This document shows, piece by piece, positions 9,634 through 19,202 of a stretch of 64,000 bases of DNA (its first letter is position 1; each line of letters opens with the position of its first letter). This DNA is from Lentisphaera profundi. Its GTDB lineage: Bacteria; Verrucomicrobiota; Lentisphaeria; Lentisphaerales; Lentisphaeraceae. The stretch lies in assembly GCF_028728065.1 (NCBI RefSeq), contig NZ_CP117811.1:1488001-1552000 (forward strand). The letters run 5' to 3'. Made by a program: the position numbers and the translations under genes. A model generated the notes under the pieces. The model saw nothing but the letters and a program-made list of their open reading frames with translations, searched no databases and had not been told where the DNA came from.

Positions 9634-9737
9634 GTTCAACTTTGTATTGGTAAACCTGATTCACTGGAGAAAGCATTTCCTCTGGAAAGGTGACAAATTA
9701 GGCTGAATGGAATAAGTAAAAGCAAAAAATAGTTCAT
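9634..9737 (-). pseudogene. 5' remnant of an alpha/beta-hydrolase gene (paralogue of the 4314 gene)
   Basis: An ATG at 9737 behind a good GGAG site starts a signal-like peptide (MNYFLLLLIPFSLIC). In the next frame, PEEMLSPVNQVYQYKVE matches 'PEAMRSPVNQVFQFKVE' at the start of the hydrolase gene at 4314. The original frame ends in TGA near 9637. So this is the first ~35 codons of a second hydrolase copy, frameshifted once and then joined to the regulator tail. Its promoter and ribosome site are still present. Confidence 0.72.
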
Positions 9738-9765
9738 TTTGATAAAACTCCTCTATGTATGATAA

Positions 9766-9793
9766 AATGTATTCTATAAAATCAATAAGTCAA
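9766..9793 (-). promoter_or_regulatory. promoter-like bipartite element
   Basis: On the minus strand TTGACT (9793-9788) and TACATT (9771-9766) are separated by 16 bases and lie 29 bases before the remnant ATG at 9737. The spacer contains TATAGAA. The same arrangement occurs twice before the lyase gene at 19010. The shared sequence TGTATTCTATA-N9-AGTCAAATG (plus-strand reading) suggests a common promoter and operator. Confidence 0.55.
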
Positions 9794-9870
9794 ATGCAAT
9801 CCACATATCTTCAAAATCCACACTTGGCACTACGCCATAACTATGATACTTTTTTTGAATCAGTAAAAAG

Positions 9871-10167
9871 CTATAGCCATTTTATATTCCCTGTCGGAAT
9901 TGGTTTCATCCGCACCCCCCCATTCACATAGATGGGGAGGGTGAAGTACATAGCATGAGCTCTCGCATTATTAGCATCACCTGCTTTATACCACGGGAGA
10001 TACCCCCGCAAATCATTCCCATACATGGCCACTGCAAGACCAAGCTGCTTATGATTACTCATACTCCCGACCTGCTCAGCCTTGGCTTTTTTAAGGCTAG
10101 GCAAAAGCATGGTTGCGAGAATAGAGATGATAGCAATAACCACCAATAAGGCTGCAAGGATAAAAAC
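9871..10167 (-). pseudogene. pseudopilin gene without start (prepilin-type N-terminus, truncated)
   Basis: The open frame encodes a decayed 'FTLIELLVVIAIISILA' prepilin segment (here FILAALLVVIAIISILA), followed by LLPSLKKAKAE and 'HKQLGLAVAMYGND', typical of GspG/DUF1559-like pseudopilins. There is no ATG: TAA stands two codons before the segment, and the conserved Glu of the cleavage motif is lost. It ends after about 95 codons, where the intact relative at 42366 has 271. It is therefore a broken gene. The short gap to 9800 holds no other ORF. Confidence 0.65.
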
Positions 10168-10180
10168 TTATGATGGTATT

Positions 10181-13100
10181 TTATTTTCGACTAAGCTCAC
10201 TTCTATCTCCTGGTGAATTACCCAGACGCAATTCATCAACCTGGTCTCCAATAGTAATGGTGTAACGACCATTGCCACCAGTTATCTTCGGTAGTTCATC
10301 CCCTTGCTTGTGGGCGTAGATGAGGGTTCTGAATTTCGCGGTCTTGGCGGCATTCTTAAACTTAAGATTATAGGGCATCTTCTTAGTATTAAGATCCATC
10401 TTCGCACGATCAACATCTTGTGTCGGTAGCGAATGCTCTATAACAAAGGAACCCTCTCCCTCATTGCCAAACATATGAACGAAGAGACGTTGGCTTGGAT
10501 CTTTGGGGTCCACCAGAATGGCGGTATTAGCCGTGATCGTGTGATCTCCCAAATTCTGTTTGAAGTCATCAGGGAGCGCACCATTCCAGACATATTCCCG
10601 CTGCTTATCATCCTTTTTGACATCATCAAGAATAAGGATGTAGGGATGTTTCCCTCGCGCAAATTTGGCAGTGCGGTAAGCATAATCAAATTCTTTTTTC
10701 CCACTGTAGTTCTTTGGGTCAAAGGGAACTTCATTGGGTTCGAGAATTTGGTGCTGGGGGCGATCGCCAAAATACCAATTAACGAGATACTTAAAGGGCA
10801 TATTAAACCAGGGGCGTGCATCTGGTTTCAATCGCGTGTAGTTAAGGTTGGGCCAGGGGTTATTTGCCTGACGATACGCCGCGGTGAGGTCACTACCCAT
10901 ACTATCAAAGGTAGCATTCTTGTCTTTGGCTACCCCACTATAGTGAAGTGTACGTACAGCAGAGTTATCCTGTCCTTCACCATCTACGGTTACTAAAGAG
11001 TTGGCCCGACTGTGGTGATTTGCACGGCTACGAAAGGTAAGCCATTGCCGTCCCAGGCCGTTCACCTGAAAATAACCCCGAATGGGCGCCTGGTGTCCCG
11101 CGGTGACCACCCGTGCTACGTAGTAGAGCTGTAGCGCATCGGCTCCCCAACTCGAACGACTGACCATATGACCTCGGGCATCACTAAAATATCCCAGGGG
11201 CTCGCCGGTTTCTTTCACTACTTGTTTCAGATGATCCTGCAGATCTGCAGGTCCTTTCCAATCTTGGGTATAGATCGCAGATATCATCCATGATTCTTGA
11301 GAAAAAGTTCTCGGCCGCAATGAAATATATTTCTTAGGACCCGAATCAATGACGTGCTTCATAAAATTGAGAATAGGATCATCCGGATAGGCATAATGTA
11401 ATACATTTATCGCTGCGATAGGCAAGGGATGATTACCGCCATTTTTCTGGTCATACATCACCGTACCTGGATCCCAGGGCAGGGTATTGTGGAAACGGAA
11501 CTTGGCTATATTATTGTACATTGCCTTACTGGAGATTATTTTCTTTCCCTTGGGCTGCATCATAGATATGACCGACATTTGTGTAGAGGCTATGTTACTC
11601 TTACCCATACCTTCGCGATGAACACCCGACTCGGGGTCATTCATCACCTCTGCGCAGAGTTCAACCGCCCGCACCGCCTCTTTATAGGTGGAGGGATCAA
11701 AACCATTCTCCCCGTAGATAGATTGAAGTGTAATCACCATGTCCCCGGTAATCCATGGTTGCCAATTTGAGCTATTACATTGCCCGGCAGGCATGGTAAA
11801 CATGCCTATGGAATAGGAGCCAGCGGTAGCGGTTGCCAACACCTTGCGAATAATCGCCCGTTCTTCAGTTGTCATGAAATTGTAGAGGTAGTCATAGAGA
11901 ATCGGGGTCATGCGCCGCCCGAGAATACCCTGTGTTTCTTGCCAACTACTAATCTTGCGCGAAATATACCAATCGAAATGCTGTTGTTGCAACGTAGCCG
12001 ACTCCAACATCCCGTCAATTAGAATACGGGCCATGTCTGTATCGGCCGTTAATAGGGCCTCTAAGGCCAAGGCAATACGGGCCGTTGCAGCCCAATCAAC
12101 ATCGTGCTGGGGGTAGCTTCCATTTTTTAATTGGAAGGGATTTTGACCCGCTGGCGGTTTATCACTTGATGTGGAATTTGGACTATAGTTCTCAAGCTCA
12201 TGACCAAACATAGTGCGGGCATATATATACATAAATGAACGATTGTTGTTGCCATGCCGGGTTTTACTAAGGGCCTCTCGAATTCGAGGGAGGTCCTCGA
12301 GGGTCATATTAAGTCGTGGATGGCTATAGGCGGGTAGATCTCCGCCGTTAAAGCGCTCTTCTGCAAAGCCCTGCAATTGATATTGAGGAGTTGGTTCGGG
12401 AAACCATTTCTTTACAAATGAGTTGGGGTAGGCACGGGTGCTGTAAGGATCCTCCGGCACGCGCATGGTTAAGGAAGGAACGCCGTTCTTATAAATCTGG
12501 AGCACCTCTTCATTATTAAGCATCTTATCATAAAGGGCTACTTCATCGATAATGCCCTCGAAGGCGTAGTTATCTCCCGGAATATTAAAAATAAGTTGGG
12601 GAACCCCAGTCGCTTCATTCGATAGAGGCGCATAGGCTTTGGTGCCCGCCAGCCAACCATTAACCCAGAGCTTTCGCATCTGACCGGTTGGACCATAACT
12701 AATCACAATATGATTCCAGTTACCTTCCAGCTGTATGGGATAGCGAAGGCTCCCAAACATCAAGCTACTGCGATTGGCGATCTTAGAAGTATTATGGCTA
12801 TTGTCCATGGCCCAATAAGGCTTGCCATTCTCACCCTTCGCTTGAAAGAAAGACGCCCTACGACTATCTCTTTCGGAGGTCGCCCAAAAAGAGATGGTAA
12901 ATTCATCCGCGAGGGCTTTGAAGGATCCAAAGTCAATAACCCCGCTTTTGTGTTTATCTGGCCTGATGGCCAACCCATTGCCTAGCTTGCCTTCGGGAAC
13001 AATGGATGCGGCTTCGGACATGGTGACAGAACTTGCCTCAGGCATGGCATCAAAATTCCAGTAGGCTATGGGGTCAATGGACTTCCCCGCTATTTTTGCG

Positions 13101-14236
13101 ATTCGTTCAGAGTGGGAGCCAATCACAAGCCCGTCAAAACGATCGGCGGGCATCTCGTAGAATGTTGTAGTTTTCGGACCCTTATCCGGAGTAAAAATAG
13201 CTGCATTAACCAGGGCGGTGTCGCTTCCTGAATTATTGGATGTCTTTAAGCGTAACTTGTAAGCCCCCGCCTTATTGGTGGAAAAGCTTGTAAGAGGATC
13301 ACTCGCATTAGCAAAGCTAGGTTTTGCTCCCGCCGGCTTTTTCACGACCTCCCAGAGGTAAACTGTCTTTCCTGCAGTTGAGCCTTTTTCTTGATCTGTG
13401 TACATTTCCCCACCAGCCATGGTAAAACCGGCCTTGCCATCTTTTAGCCATGCTGTATACCCCATTCCCCCATCGGCGATGGGACTTCGCTTCTCAGTAG
13501 CATAGTAGCTTAGTTGGCTTAATTCTTTGACCTTCTCAGCAGAAAGCGCGCTGCCGTATATTCGTAACTCATCAAATAAGCCGAAAGATCGATGTTGATG
13601 ACTCCCCCCAGAAAATTCCATGGATAATTGTACCGCTGGATTCCAGCTTGATTTTAAGGGTAGAGTTTTGGATTCACCCTGGTAATAACAGCTTATTTCC
13701 TTAGCCCCCCATACCACCACTACGTTATTCCATTGGTCTTTTTTCATTGTGGGAAAGACAAAGGGATATAGGTGGCTTGTATCCCCAACTAGGTGGGAGA
13801 GAGTAAACCCTCCTTTATTGTGGCCACTCACATTTAATACCCGCTTACCATCTGAGTTAAAACACACAAGGCTATCAATACGACCCTTGCTGACATTGGG
13901 TTTAATCCATAAGGAGAGAGACCATTGAGTTGGAAGTGATAGTTTTCCTTGGGTTCGTATGTAACCACGTACACCTTCTTTCATGTTGGCCGCACCGCCA
14001 AACACACCTCTACCGGGTGCCCATTGCATACCACCCGTACTACCAATTCTATCCCAAACGACTTCACCGTCCTGATTATTGCCCGATGAATCGTATTCTT
14101 TTGAACCAAACTCAAAGGGTGAATCAAAGCCCCAGTGGAGAATAGGTTTTACCGGGGCTGTTTCTGCCTGGGCAAATGTTGAACAGTTCAAAGCCATAAA
14201 AGTAAGTATGGATAGGCTAGAGGGAATAAATTTCAT
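10181..14236 (-). CDS. multidomain secreted lyase: LamG + Ig-like + LamG + heparinase II/III-like
   Basis: A 1351-residue protein with a signal peptide ending AQA at residues 22-24 and a good GGAG site before the ATG. Domains by eye: LamG/concanavalin sandwich about 30-240 ('FGLFDELRIYG'), an Ig/PKD-like domain 250-350, a second LamG 385-585 ('EGIIDEVALYD'), the alpha-toroid 655-1010 introduced by 'YSHPRLNMTLEDLPRI', and the C-terminal beta-sandwich with 'AGHQAPIRGYFQV' near residue 1046. The family block 'RGKHPYILILDDVKKDD' is present. The central toroid holds 'QCNSSNWQPW'. The normal Asp of the GH..D.G motif is absent ('APIRG'), so the catalytic detail may differ from its paralogues. It is probably an extracellular lyase with two carbohydrate-binding modules. 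Confidence 0.78.
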   Translation of the reverse strand: MKFIPSSLSILTFMALNCSTFAQAETAPVKPILHWGFDSPFEFGSKEYDSSGNNQDGEVVWDRIGSTGGMQWAPGRGVFGGAANMKEGVRGYIRTQGKLSLPTQWSLSLWIKPNVSKGRIDSLVCFNSDGKRVLNVSGHNKGGFTLSHLVGDTSHLYPFVFPTMKKDQWNNVVVVWGAKEISCYYQGESKTLPLKSSWNPAVQLSMEFSGGSHQHRSFGLFDELRIYGSALSAEKVKELSQLSYYATEKRSPIADGGMGYTAWLKDGKAGFTMAGGEMYTDQEKGSTAGKTVYLWEVVKKPAGAKPSFANASDPLTSFSTNKAGAYKLRLKTSNNSGSDTALVNAAIFTPDKGPKTTTFYEMPADRFDGLVIGSHSERIAKIAGKSIDPIAYWNFDAMPEASSVTMSEAASIVPEGKLGNGLAIRPDKHKSGVIDFGSFKALADEFTISFWATSERDSRRASFFQAKGENGKPYWAMDNSHNTSKIANRSSLMFGSLRYPIQLEGNWNHIVISYGPTGQMRKLWVNGWLAGTKAYAPLSNEATGVPQLIFNIPGDNYAFEGIIDEVALYDKMLNNEEVLQIYKNGVPSLTMRVPEDPYSTRAYPNSFVKKWFPEPTPQYQLQGFAEERFNGGDLPAYSHPRLNMTLEDLPRIREALSKTRHGNNNRSFMYIYARTMFGHELENYSPNSTSSDKPPAGQNPFQLKNGSYPQHDVDWAATARIALALEALLTADTDMARILIDGMLESATLQQQHFDWYISRKISSWQETQGILGRRMTPILYDYLYNFMTTEERAIIRKVLATATAGSYSIGMFTMPAGQCNSSNWQPWITGDMVITLQSIYGENGFDPSTYKEAVRAVELCAEVMNDPESGVHREGMGKSNIASTQMSVISMMQPKGKKIISSKAMYNNIAKFRFHNTLPWDPGTVMYDQKNGGNHPLPIAAINVLHYAYPDDPILNFMKHVIDSGPKKYISLRPRTFSQESWMISAIYTQDWKGPADLQDHLKQVVKETGEPLGYFSDARGHMVSRSSWGADALQLYYVARVVTAGHQAPIRGYFQVNGLGRQWLTFRSRANHHSRANSLVTVDGEGQDNSAVRTLHYSGVAKDKNATFDSMGSDLTAAYRQANNPWPNLNYTRLKPDARPWFNMPFKYLVNWYFGDRPQHQILEPNEVPFDPKNYSGKKEFDYAYRTAKFARGKHPYILILDDVKKDDKQREYVWNGALPDDFKQNLGDHTITANTAILVDPKDPSQRLFVHMFGNEGEGSFVIEHSLPTQDVDRAKMDLNTKKMPYNLKFKNAAKTAKFRTLIYAHKQGDELPKITGGNGRYTITIGDQVDELRLGNSPGDRSELSRK

Positions 14237-14318
14237 GTTTCTCCTTTGTAGGTGTTGTACCTAAATTTTCATTTTTATAGTTGTTTATAGTTGATCTGTA
14301 TTCTATTTCTCTATTTCT

Positions 14319-17300
14319 CTATTTACCAGCTAGAACCTTGATAGCTGTATCGGGCAGGGCAGTGTCGAAGTAGCGCACATCGGCGGCAGCGCCGCTATAG
14401 CAATTACCCAACAGGTCTTTAAGCCCTTCAAAATTTAGTCCACCCGTGGTTAGCGTTTCGGTTTTTTCCCGGTTAACCTGGCCAAAAAATTCCATGTAGG
14501 TGACAGGAATATCGAGGCCCTTGCCGTAAAGATCGCTGTAAATGCGCTGGCCATCAAGCCAGACCTCGACCTGAGTCTTATTGCCGGGTCTAGCGTCAAT
14601 AGTCATAGCTAGGTGTTGCCACACATCGGCTTTCACCTTGCCCACGGTTATTGGTTGACGGTTTTGGCCGTGATAGTGTACACCAAGCTGGTCGTTCTTG
14701 AGATTGAGGGCAATGCCACCGCGTTGGGTATAGACCCAACCAACGTTCTGGCGGTTCCATAACCACTGCATGCCTTTGAGCTCGTTGGGTTTGATCCACA
14801 TACTTATGGTGCAACTCTTGCTCGTTGGTTTTGCATCGCGCACTAATATCATACTCTTATCACCTGAGAACTGATGGGCTCCTGGACGTTCACCAACTAA
14901 TGCTTTGGCTCCGAATATTTCACTGGTCAAGCGGGTGTCGACTTTAGTCTGTTTATCAGATACTAACCAAGCACCCATGGCAAATGATGCTGGCTTACCG
15001 GTGACATCGGCCGTAAATGGTTTCTGCTCAAGTTGGGTATCATAGAAAAAATCATTTACCTGAAGCTGAGTGGGTTTTGTGGCCCGTGGAGCCTTAACGA
15101 ACAATTGAGGTCTGGCGGCAACAAACATTACCGTCAGTTCATGCCAACCTTGTTCTAGCATGACCTTACCCTCGGTGCGACCATTTTTGTTATTGTTACT
15201 GGCCACATGCAGGCCGCCGATTTCGAGTTTACTACAACCCTCATAGTTCATGGAGAATTCATAGACACCGTTTTCAGGTGCACGCCACATACCGGTGTAG
15301 GTACGTACGATGCCGCCAACCTTGTCGTTGATCATCTCGCTAACCGCCAGCACCTCTTGAGGCTTTGTTTGTTTGAGCATGGCGAAATTATCGACAGTCG
15401 AATCGGTGGGGTAGCTAATGATCTGTTTGCCCTGGTTGGACGAACTGAAACCAAGTGCCATCGGAACATTGTGAAGATAGCTACGCCGAATCATGCCGGC
15501 CTTGAGTACTGGCAGGAATTCTAAGGCCTTGAGTTTGGCAATCACATGCAGGGGCTTGTCGATAACGGGGCCATTGGCATCACGACGCACCTTCAGGTCG
15601 ACATTAATGGTCTCATCAAAGACTAGGGGCTTTAAGTAGGTCTGATAGCTCTTGCCGCCATCGAGGCTTACCTGAATCTCTCCATCCCCTTGGTTTTCGA
15701 TAACAAGTGGCTGACCCAATTCGACATAATTACTGCTTATATTGAAGGCTAGGTCCTTGTCCCGGAAAAGATGAGTCTCATCTAGGCTGACAAAATCAAC
15801 TTTACCTGGCGCCTTCATCTTGAGATCGAAATCTACCACTGGAACAGTTGCGCTGGTGAAGAAGATTGGGTCGGCAGCGATAGCCTCGAAGCGGTGCAAA
15901 CCCGCTTTAAGAATAACTCTACCTTCTCGTTCGGTTAGGCGGGTATGGTATGGGCCAGGGATATCGACTAGAACCTTGCCTGCAACCGTGAGTTTAGTTG
16001 GGCCACAGGATAACATGCGAAAATCATAGGTACCTGCCACCGGTGCATTCACATAAGCACTGATCACGTAGAGGCCCTGATACATCTTAGACTGCTCGAC
16101 GGTTTGGGGGATACGTGGTAAGATCAAATTCTGCTGATAGCTACGGTAAATGGGGACCAACTTATCAAGATCCTTCGGCATCAGGGGTGATTTGAGATCT
16201 ATTTTTGAACCGCGCCACATGGTGATTGGCAATTCATAGAGGGCCAGTTCAATACCAGAAGAAACGGTATCTGCTGTAGCGACGGGAGCTGCGGCTGGCA
16301 CCTTGGTATAGCGGATGCTCAGCGGAGTCGAAGCCTTAGTATCTATTTTGCTAAGCTTCTGTTTGTAGGTTGGCGCTGTGTTCTCGATGAAACCGGTGTT
16401 TACCAGTTCCCGATAATTAGCGCTATTAGCATCGCCGAAGGCCCACTCGGGGGCAACGGTGATCGCGCGCACCTCGGTGCTGCGATCTATGGTGATGGGG
16501 CCGCTGTAAACAGGTGATTTTGAACTTGGCTCGCTACCGTCAGTGGTGTAATGAATAAGCTGGCCATGGTTAGGAGATTCGAAGGCCACCTCCATGCTGT
16601 CGATAAAATCTTTCGCCGGGCTTATGGGGCGGGGCAGGGACGGGGGACCGCCAACGGTTATTATGGTAGAGTCATCGCGAGTAATCGTATAATAGGTTTC
16701 TTCACCATGGCCGCCCATAGGACGGCGGTCAACATACGCAGATGCAAAATCAATACGATCAGACTGACCAGCTATATCGACACTTAGACTGGTCTTAGTA
16801 GCGTTCCATTTGGTGATAGGCAAGGGATCACCATGGCGATGCGGATAGAGCAGGACCTTAAAATCTGGAGCTACACTCATACTTGGGACAACGATGCGTT
16901 GGTTGTTTCCGCCCTCACCTTGATCGATATCGAGGCGGATAGTGGGGAAGCCGGCAAAATTACGCTGCAGGACCCGGACTAAGATAAGAGGCTCACCCTC
17001 CTGTAATTTGGCTCCATCCTTGGATGCGCGACGCAGAATGATCTGCGGGAAGTCCTTATGCAAGTCTTTGGTCTTAGAGACAACCTCGTTCTGTCCGGTC
17101 AAAGTCATCAACCAGGTGTAGAGTTGCTTCTGATCATCAACTTGAATGTCATCGACGGTGAGAACATAGGGATGATCACCTCGCACCATGGTCACGCTGC
17201 GAAAAGCTCGCTCAACGGGTAGGTTTTCAATACGACGGGTGGGGTGGCGATCTTCACCGTTCCACAGGCCGTAGTTGGTGCTGGCCATACTCCAGAACTC

Positions 17301-19010
17301 CCGCGAAAAGGGCGTGGCATCGGGCTCAGAGCCGCGCAATCTGCGCGCGTTGTTGCGGGCCCAGGTGTTGAGATAGTTATAGGGGTCTTCCTCGAACATC
17401 GGTGAGTAGAGAACGTTGTAACGGCCATTCTGTATCCTCCAAGAAAAGGCGTAACTCTGATCGCTACGGCCGCTGGTGGCCATTTTTTTATCAACAGTGG
17501 GTAGCCATAGGCCGGGGGCTGTTCCGTACTTCATGCCGCCGCCATTAATGGCAATATAATTTCGCCAGGCTGATTCTTTGTGATATTTATCACCTATGCG
17601 GGTCCAGTTTTCACCTTGTCCAGCAAGAGAGAAGGTTCCAGCGTCGGGGCCGTCATGACCCGTATCACGCATTTTGGTATAAGATGCATAGGTGAGGTGA
17701 ATATCGTTTTTGGCATCCCAACCCGAGCGGGTGGCCATGTAACCACGAGTGGGGGATTCGAATGTAAGGGGGCCATTGTTTTTATTCCAGAGTGCATCTG
17801 GATCAATATTTTGATCAACAGCAAAAAGCAGCATTGGTAAACCAAGGCTACTGCGCAGTAGATGGTAGGATTTCTTATTAATTTTGCCTTCTGATAATAA
17901 TTTCACACCGAATGAATTGACCCATTGAATCTGCCAACGCTGATCATTGGGATAAGCCGCGCGCATTAGATGTGTGAACTCCTGTTGTGGTGGGCCACCT
18001 GCGGAATCACCGCGACCATACCAGGTGCCGGTGGGTGTGGCTTGCTGGGCGACAAGTGCCGCGATTTTGGCCTGAAGATGTGGGTGGGTAAGAAGACTTG
18101 GCGAGGTTCGGCGTGCGATGGCGTGTAATGATTGTACACCGCCGCCACCATAGGCTAGGCCATTGTAGCCCGTGGATTCAAAGTCCCAGCCATTGGGCCC
18201 TATCTTATAGGTTTGGAAATCCGTAACAGCCTCGCGGCAGACCTCTAAAGTACGAGGGTCGTAACCTTCTTCACCTTCGATAGCCAACACATCGTTGACC
18301 ATTTTCTGTGAAAACTGTGGCCAGTTCCAGGTGCGCCACGAACGAGGCAGTTCCATACCATGATTATAACGACCAGCAGTGGCCTGGGCGATCACGGCGC
18401 GCACGGCATTCCGTTGTTTATCAGTCATAAAATTGTAAACAAAGTCATAAGCTTGGGCCACCTTGCTCACCTTGTCTCGGGTTCCGCTTATCCACCAGTT
18501 ATCCCAGTAGGGTTTGGTGGCATCGTTTTCTTTAAAAAGTTCGCTGACCTTCTGGGCTTGTTTAACCAACTCGGTAGCCACTTTTTTGCCGTATTCGGCA
18601 TCATCTTTAACCAAGGCGTAGAGAGCGGCGGCATCAATGCGTGCCTTGGAGATAGGTTTCATCTCACCCTTCTTGGTGTCCATAACCATTGGCAGAATGT
18701 ATTGCTCCCAAAATATTTTACTGAAAGCATTCTTTTCGATGTTTTCACGAATGCGAGGTACATCTGCAGGGCTCATTAGTACGCGTGGGTGTATCCCGAC
18801 CGCCGGAATCTTACTCAAGACATCTATTTGATAACCCTTATTCTTATAAACCAACTGCGGCTCAGGCTGGAGGTGGGGCACAGACCTTTTATTCAATACC
18901 GATTCCCCATCGGGGAAGCCTTGTACGGGTGGAATATCCAGCGCCGCCGAACAGGAAGTAAGTGAAGACAGCATCAGGCTTAGCATAGATATGGTGGTGA
19001 TGAGTTTCAT
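14319..19010 (-). CDS. giant lipoprotein lyase: heparinase II/III-like + chitobiase-C-like + PA14-like + LamG
   Basis: A 1563-residue protein. Lipobox LTSC (Cys20) predicts a lipoprotein. 'GIHPRVLMSPADVPRI' at about 72 starts the toroid, and 'GHDGPDAGTFSLAG' from residue 451 is the catalytic-type motif. The family block 'RGDHPYVLTVDD' follows. Then come a chitobiase_C-like Ig domain near 785-850 ('IHYTTDGSEPSS'), two PA14-like sandwiches near 890-1060 and 1190-1310 ('AGTYDFRMLSCG', 'NGVYEFSMNYEGC') and a C-terminal LamG. The start is set by GGAGACTC before the ATG. It is likely a surface-anchored lyase with several glycan-binding modules. It is followed after 82 bases by the other LamG lyase on the same strand, so the two may be cotranscribed. 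The 300 bases upstream carry a tandem-duplicated promoter. Confidence 0.78.
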   Translation of the reverse strand: MKLITTISMLSLMLSSLTSCSAALDIPPVQGFPDGESVLNKRSVPHLQPEPQLVYKNKGYQIDVLSKIPAVGIHPRVLMSPADVPRIRENIEKNAFSKIFWEQYILPMVMDTKKGEMKPISKARIDAAALYALVKDDAEYGKKVATELVKQAQKVSELFKENDATKPYWDNWWISGTRDKVSKVAQAYDFVYNFMTDKQRNAVRAVIAQATAGRYNHGMELPRSWRTWNWPQFSQKMVNDVLAIEGEEGYDPRTLEVCREAVTDFQTYKIGPNGWDFESTGYNGLAYGGGGVQSLHAIARRTSPSLLTHPHLQAKIAALVAQQATPTGTWYGRGDSAGGPPQQEFTHLMRAAYPNDQRWQIQWVNSFGVKLLSEGKINKKSYHLLRSSLGLPMLLFAVDQNIDPDALWNKNNGPLTFESPTRGYMATRSGWDAKNDIHLTYASYTKMRDTGHDGPDAGTFSLAGQGENWTRIGDKYHKESAWRNYIAINGGGMKYGTAPGLWLPTVDKKMATSGRSDQSYAFSWRIQNGRYNVLYSPMFEEDPYNYLNTWARNNARRLRGSEPDATPFSREFWSMASTNYGLWNGEDRHPTRRIENLPVERAFRSVTMVRGDHPYVLTVDDIQVDDQKQLYTWLMTLTGQNEVVSKTKDLHKDFPQIILRRASKDGAKLQEGEPLILVRVLQRNFAGFPTIRLDIDQGEGGNNQRIVVPSMSVAPDFKVLLYPHRHGDPLPITKWNATKTSLSVDIAGQSDRIDFASAYVDRRPMGGHGEETYYTITRDDSTIITVGGPPSLPRPISPAKDFIDSMEVAFESPNHGQLIHYTTDGSEPSSKSPVYSGPITIDRSTEVRAITVAPEWAFGDANSANYRELVNTGFIENTAPTYKQKLSKIDTKASTPLSIRYTKVPAAAPVATADTVSSGIELALYELPITMWRGSKIDLKSPLMPKDLDKLVPIYRSYQQNLILPRIPQTVEQSKMYQGLYVISAYVNAPVAGTYDFRMLSCGPTKLTVAGKVLVDIPGPYHTRLTEREGRVILKAGLHRFEAIAADPIFFTSATVPVVDFDLKMKAPGKVDFVSLDETHLFRDKDLAFNISSNYVELGQPLVIENQGDGEIQVSLDGGKSYQTYLKPLVFDETINVDLKVRRDANGPVIDKPLHVIAKLKALEFLPVLKAGMIRRSYLHNVPMALGFSSSNQGKQIISYPTDSTVDNFAMLKQTKPQEVLAVSEMINDKVGGIVRTYTGMWRAPENGVYEFSMNYEGCSKLEIGGLHVASNNNKNGRTEGKVMLEQGWHELTVMFVAARPQLFVKAPRATKPTQLQVNDFFYDTQLEQKPFTADVTGKPASFAMGAWLVSDKQTKVDTRLTSEIFGAKALVGERPGAHQFSGDKSMILVRDAKPTSKSCTISMWIKPNELKGMQWLWNRQNVGWVYTQRGGIALNLKNDQLGVHYHGQNRQPITVGKVKADVWQHLAMTIDARPGNKTQVEVWLDGQRIYSDLYGKGLDIPVTYMEFFGQVNREKTETLTTGGLNFEGLKDLLGNCYSGAAADVRYFDTALPDTAIKVLAGK

Positions 19011-19091
19011 GAGTCTCCAGTCTAATTTATTATTTTTTTATCTACAGCAAAAAAGATTCCAGTAGTAGCCCGAAACATTAATGTATTCTAT

Positions 19092-19119
19092 ATAGTATTC
19101 TATAAGTAACAAAAGTCAA
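19092..19119 (-). promoter_or_regulatory. promoter-like bipartite element, proximal copy
   Basis: On the minus strand TTGACT (19119-19114) and TACTAT (19097-19092) are spaced 16 bases, about 80 bases before the ATG of the giant lyase. TATAGAA lies in the spacer, and a further TATAGAATACA follows directly at 19092-19082, giving two direct repeats of TATAGAATAC. Confidence 0.5.
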
Positions 19120-19174
19120 ATGACTTATTTTTTTATCTACAGCAAAAAAGATTCCAGTAGTAGCCCGAAATATT

Positions 19175-19202
19175 TATGTATTCTATAGTCCAGAAAAGTC
19201 AA
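19175..19202 (-). promoter_or_regulatory. promoter-like bipartite element, distal copy
   Basis: On the minus strand TTGACT (19202-19197) and TACATA (19180-19175) are spaced 16 bases, with TATAGAA in the spacer. It has the same design as the elements at 9766 and 19092. Confidence 0.5.

Noticed and set aside
14596-19000. Many opposite-strand and shifted ORFs of 60-140 codons inside the giant lyase genes
   Set aside because: They have unnatural composition and no ribosome sites, and they sit inside genes with clear domains. They are antisense shadows.
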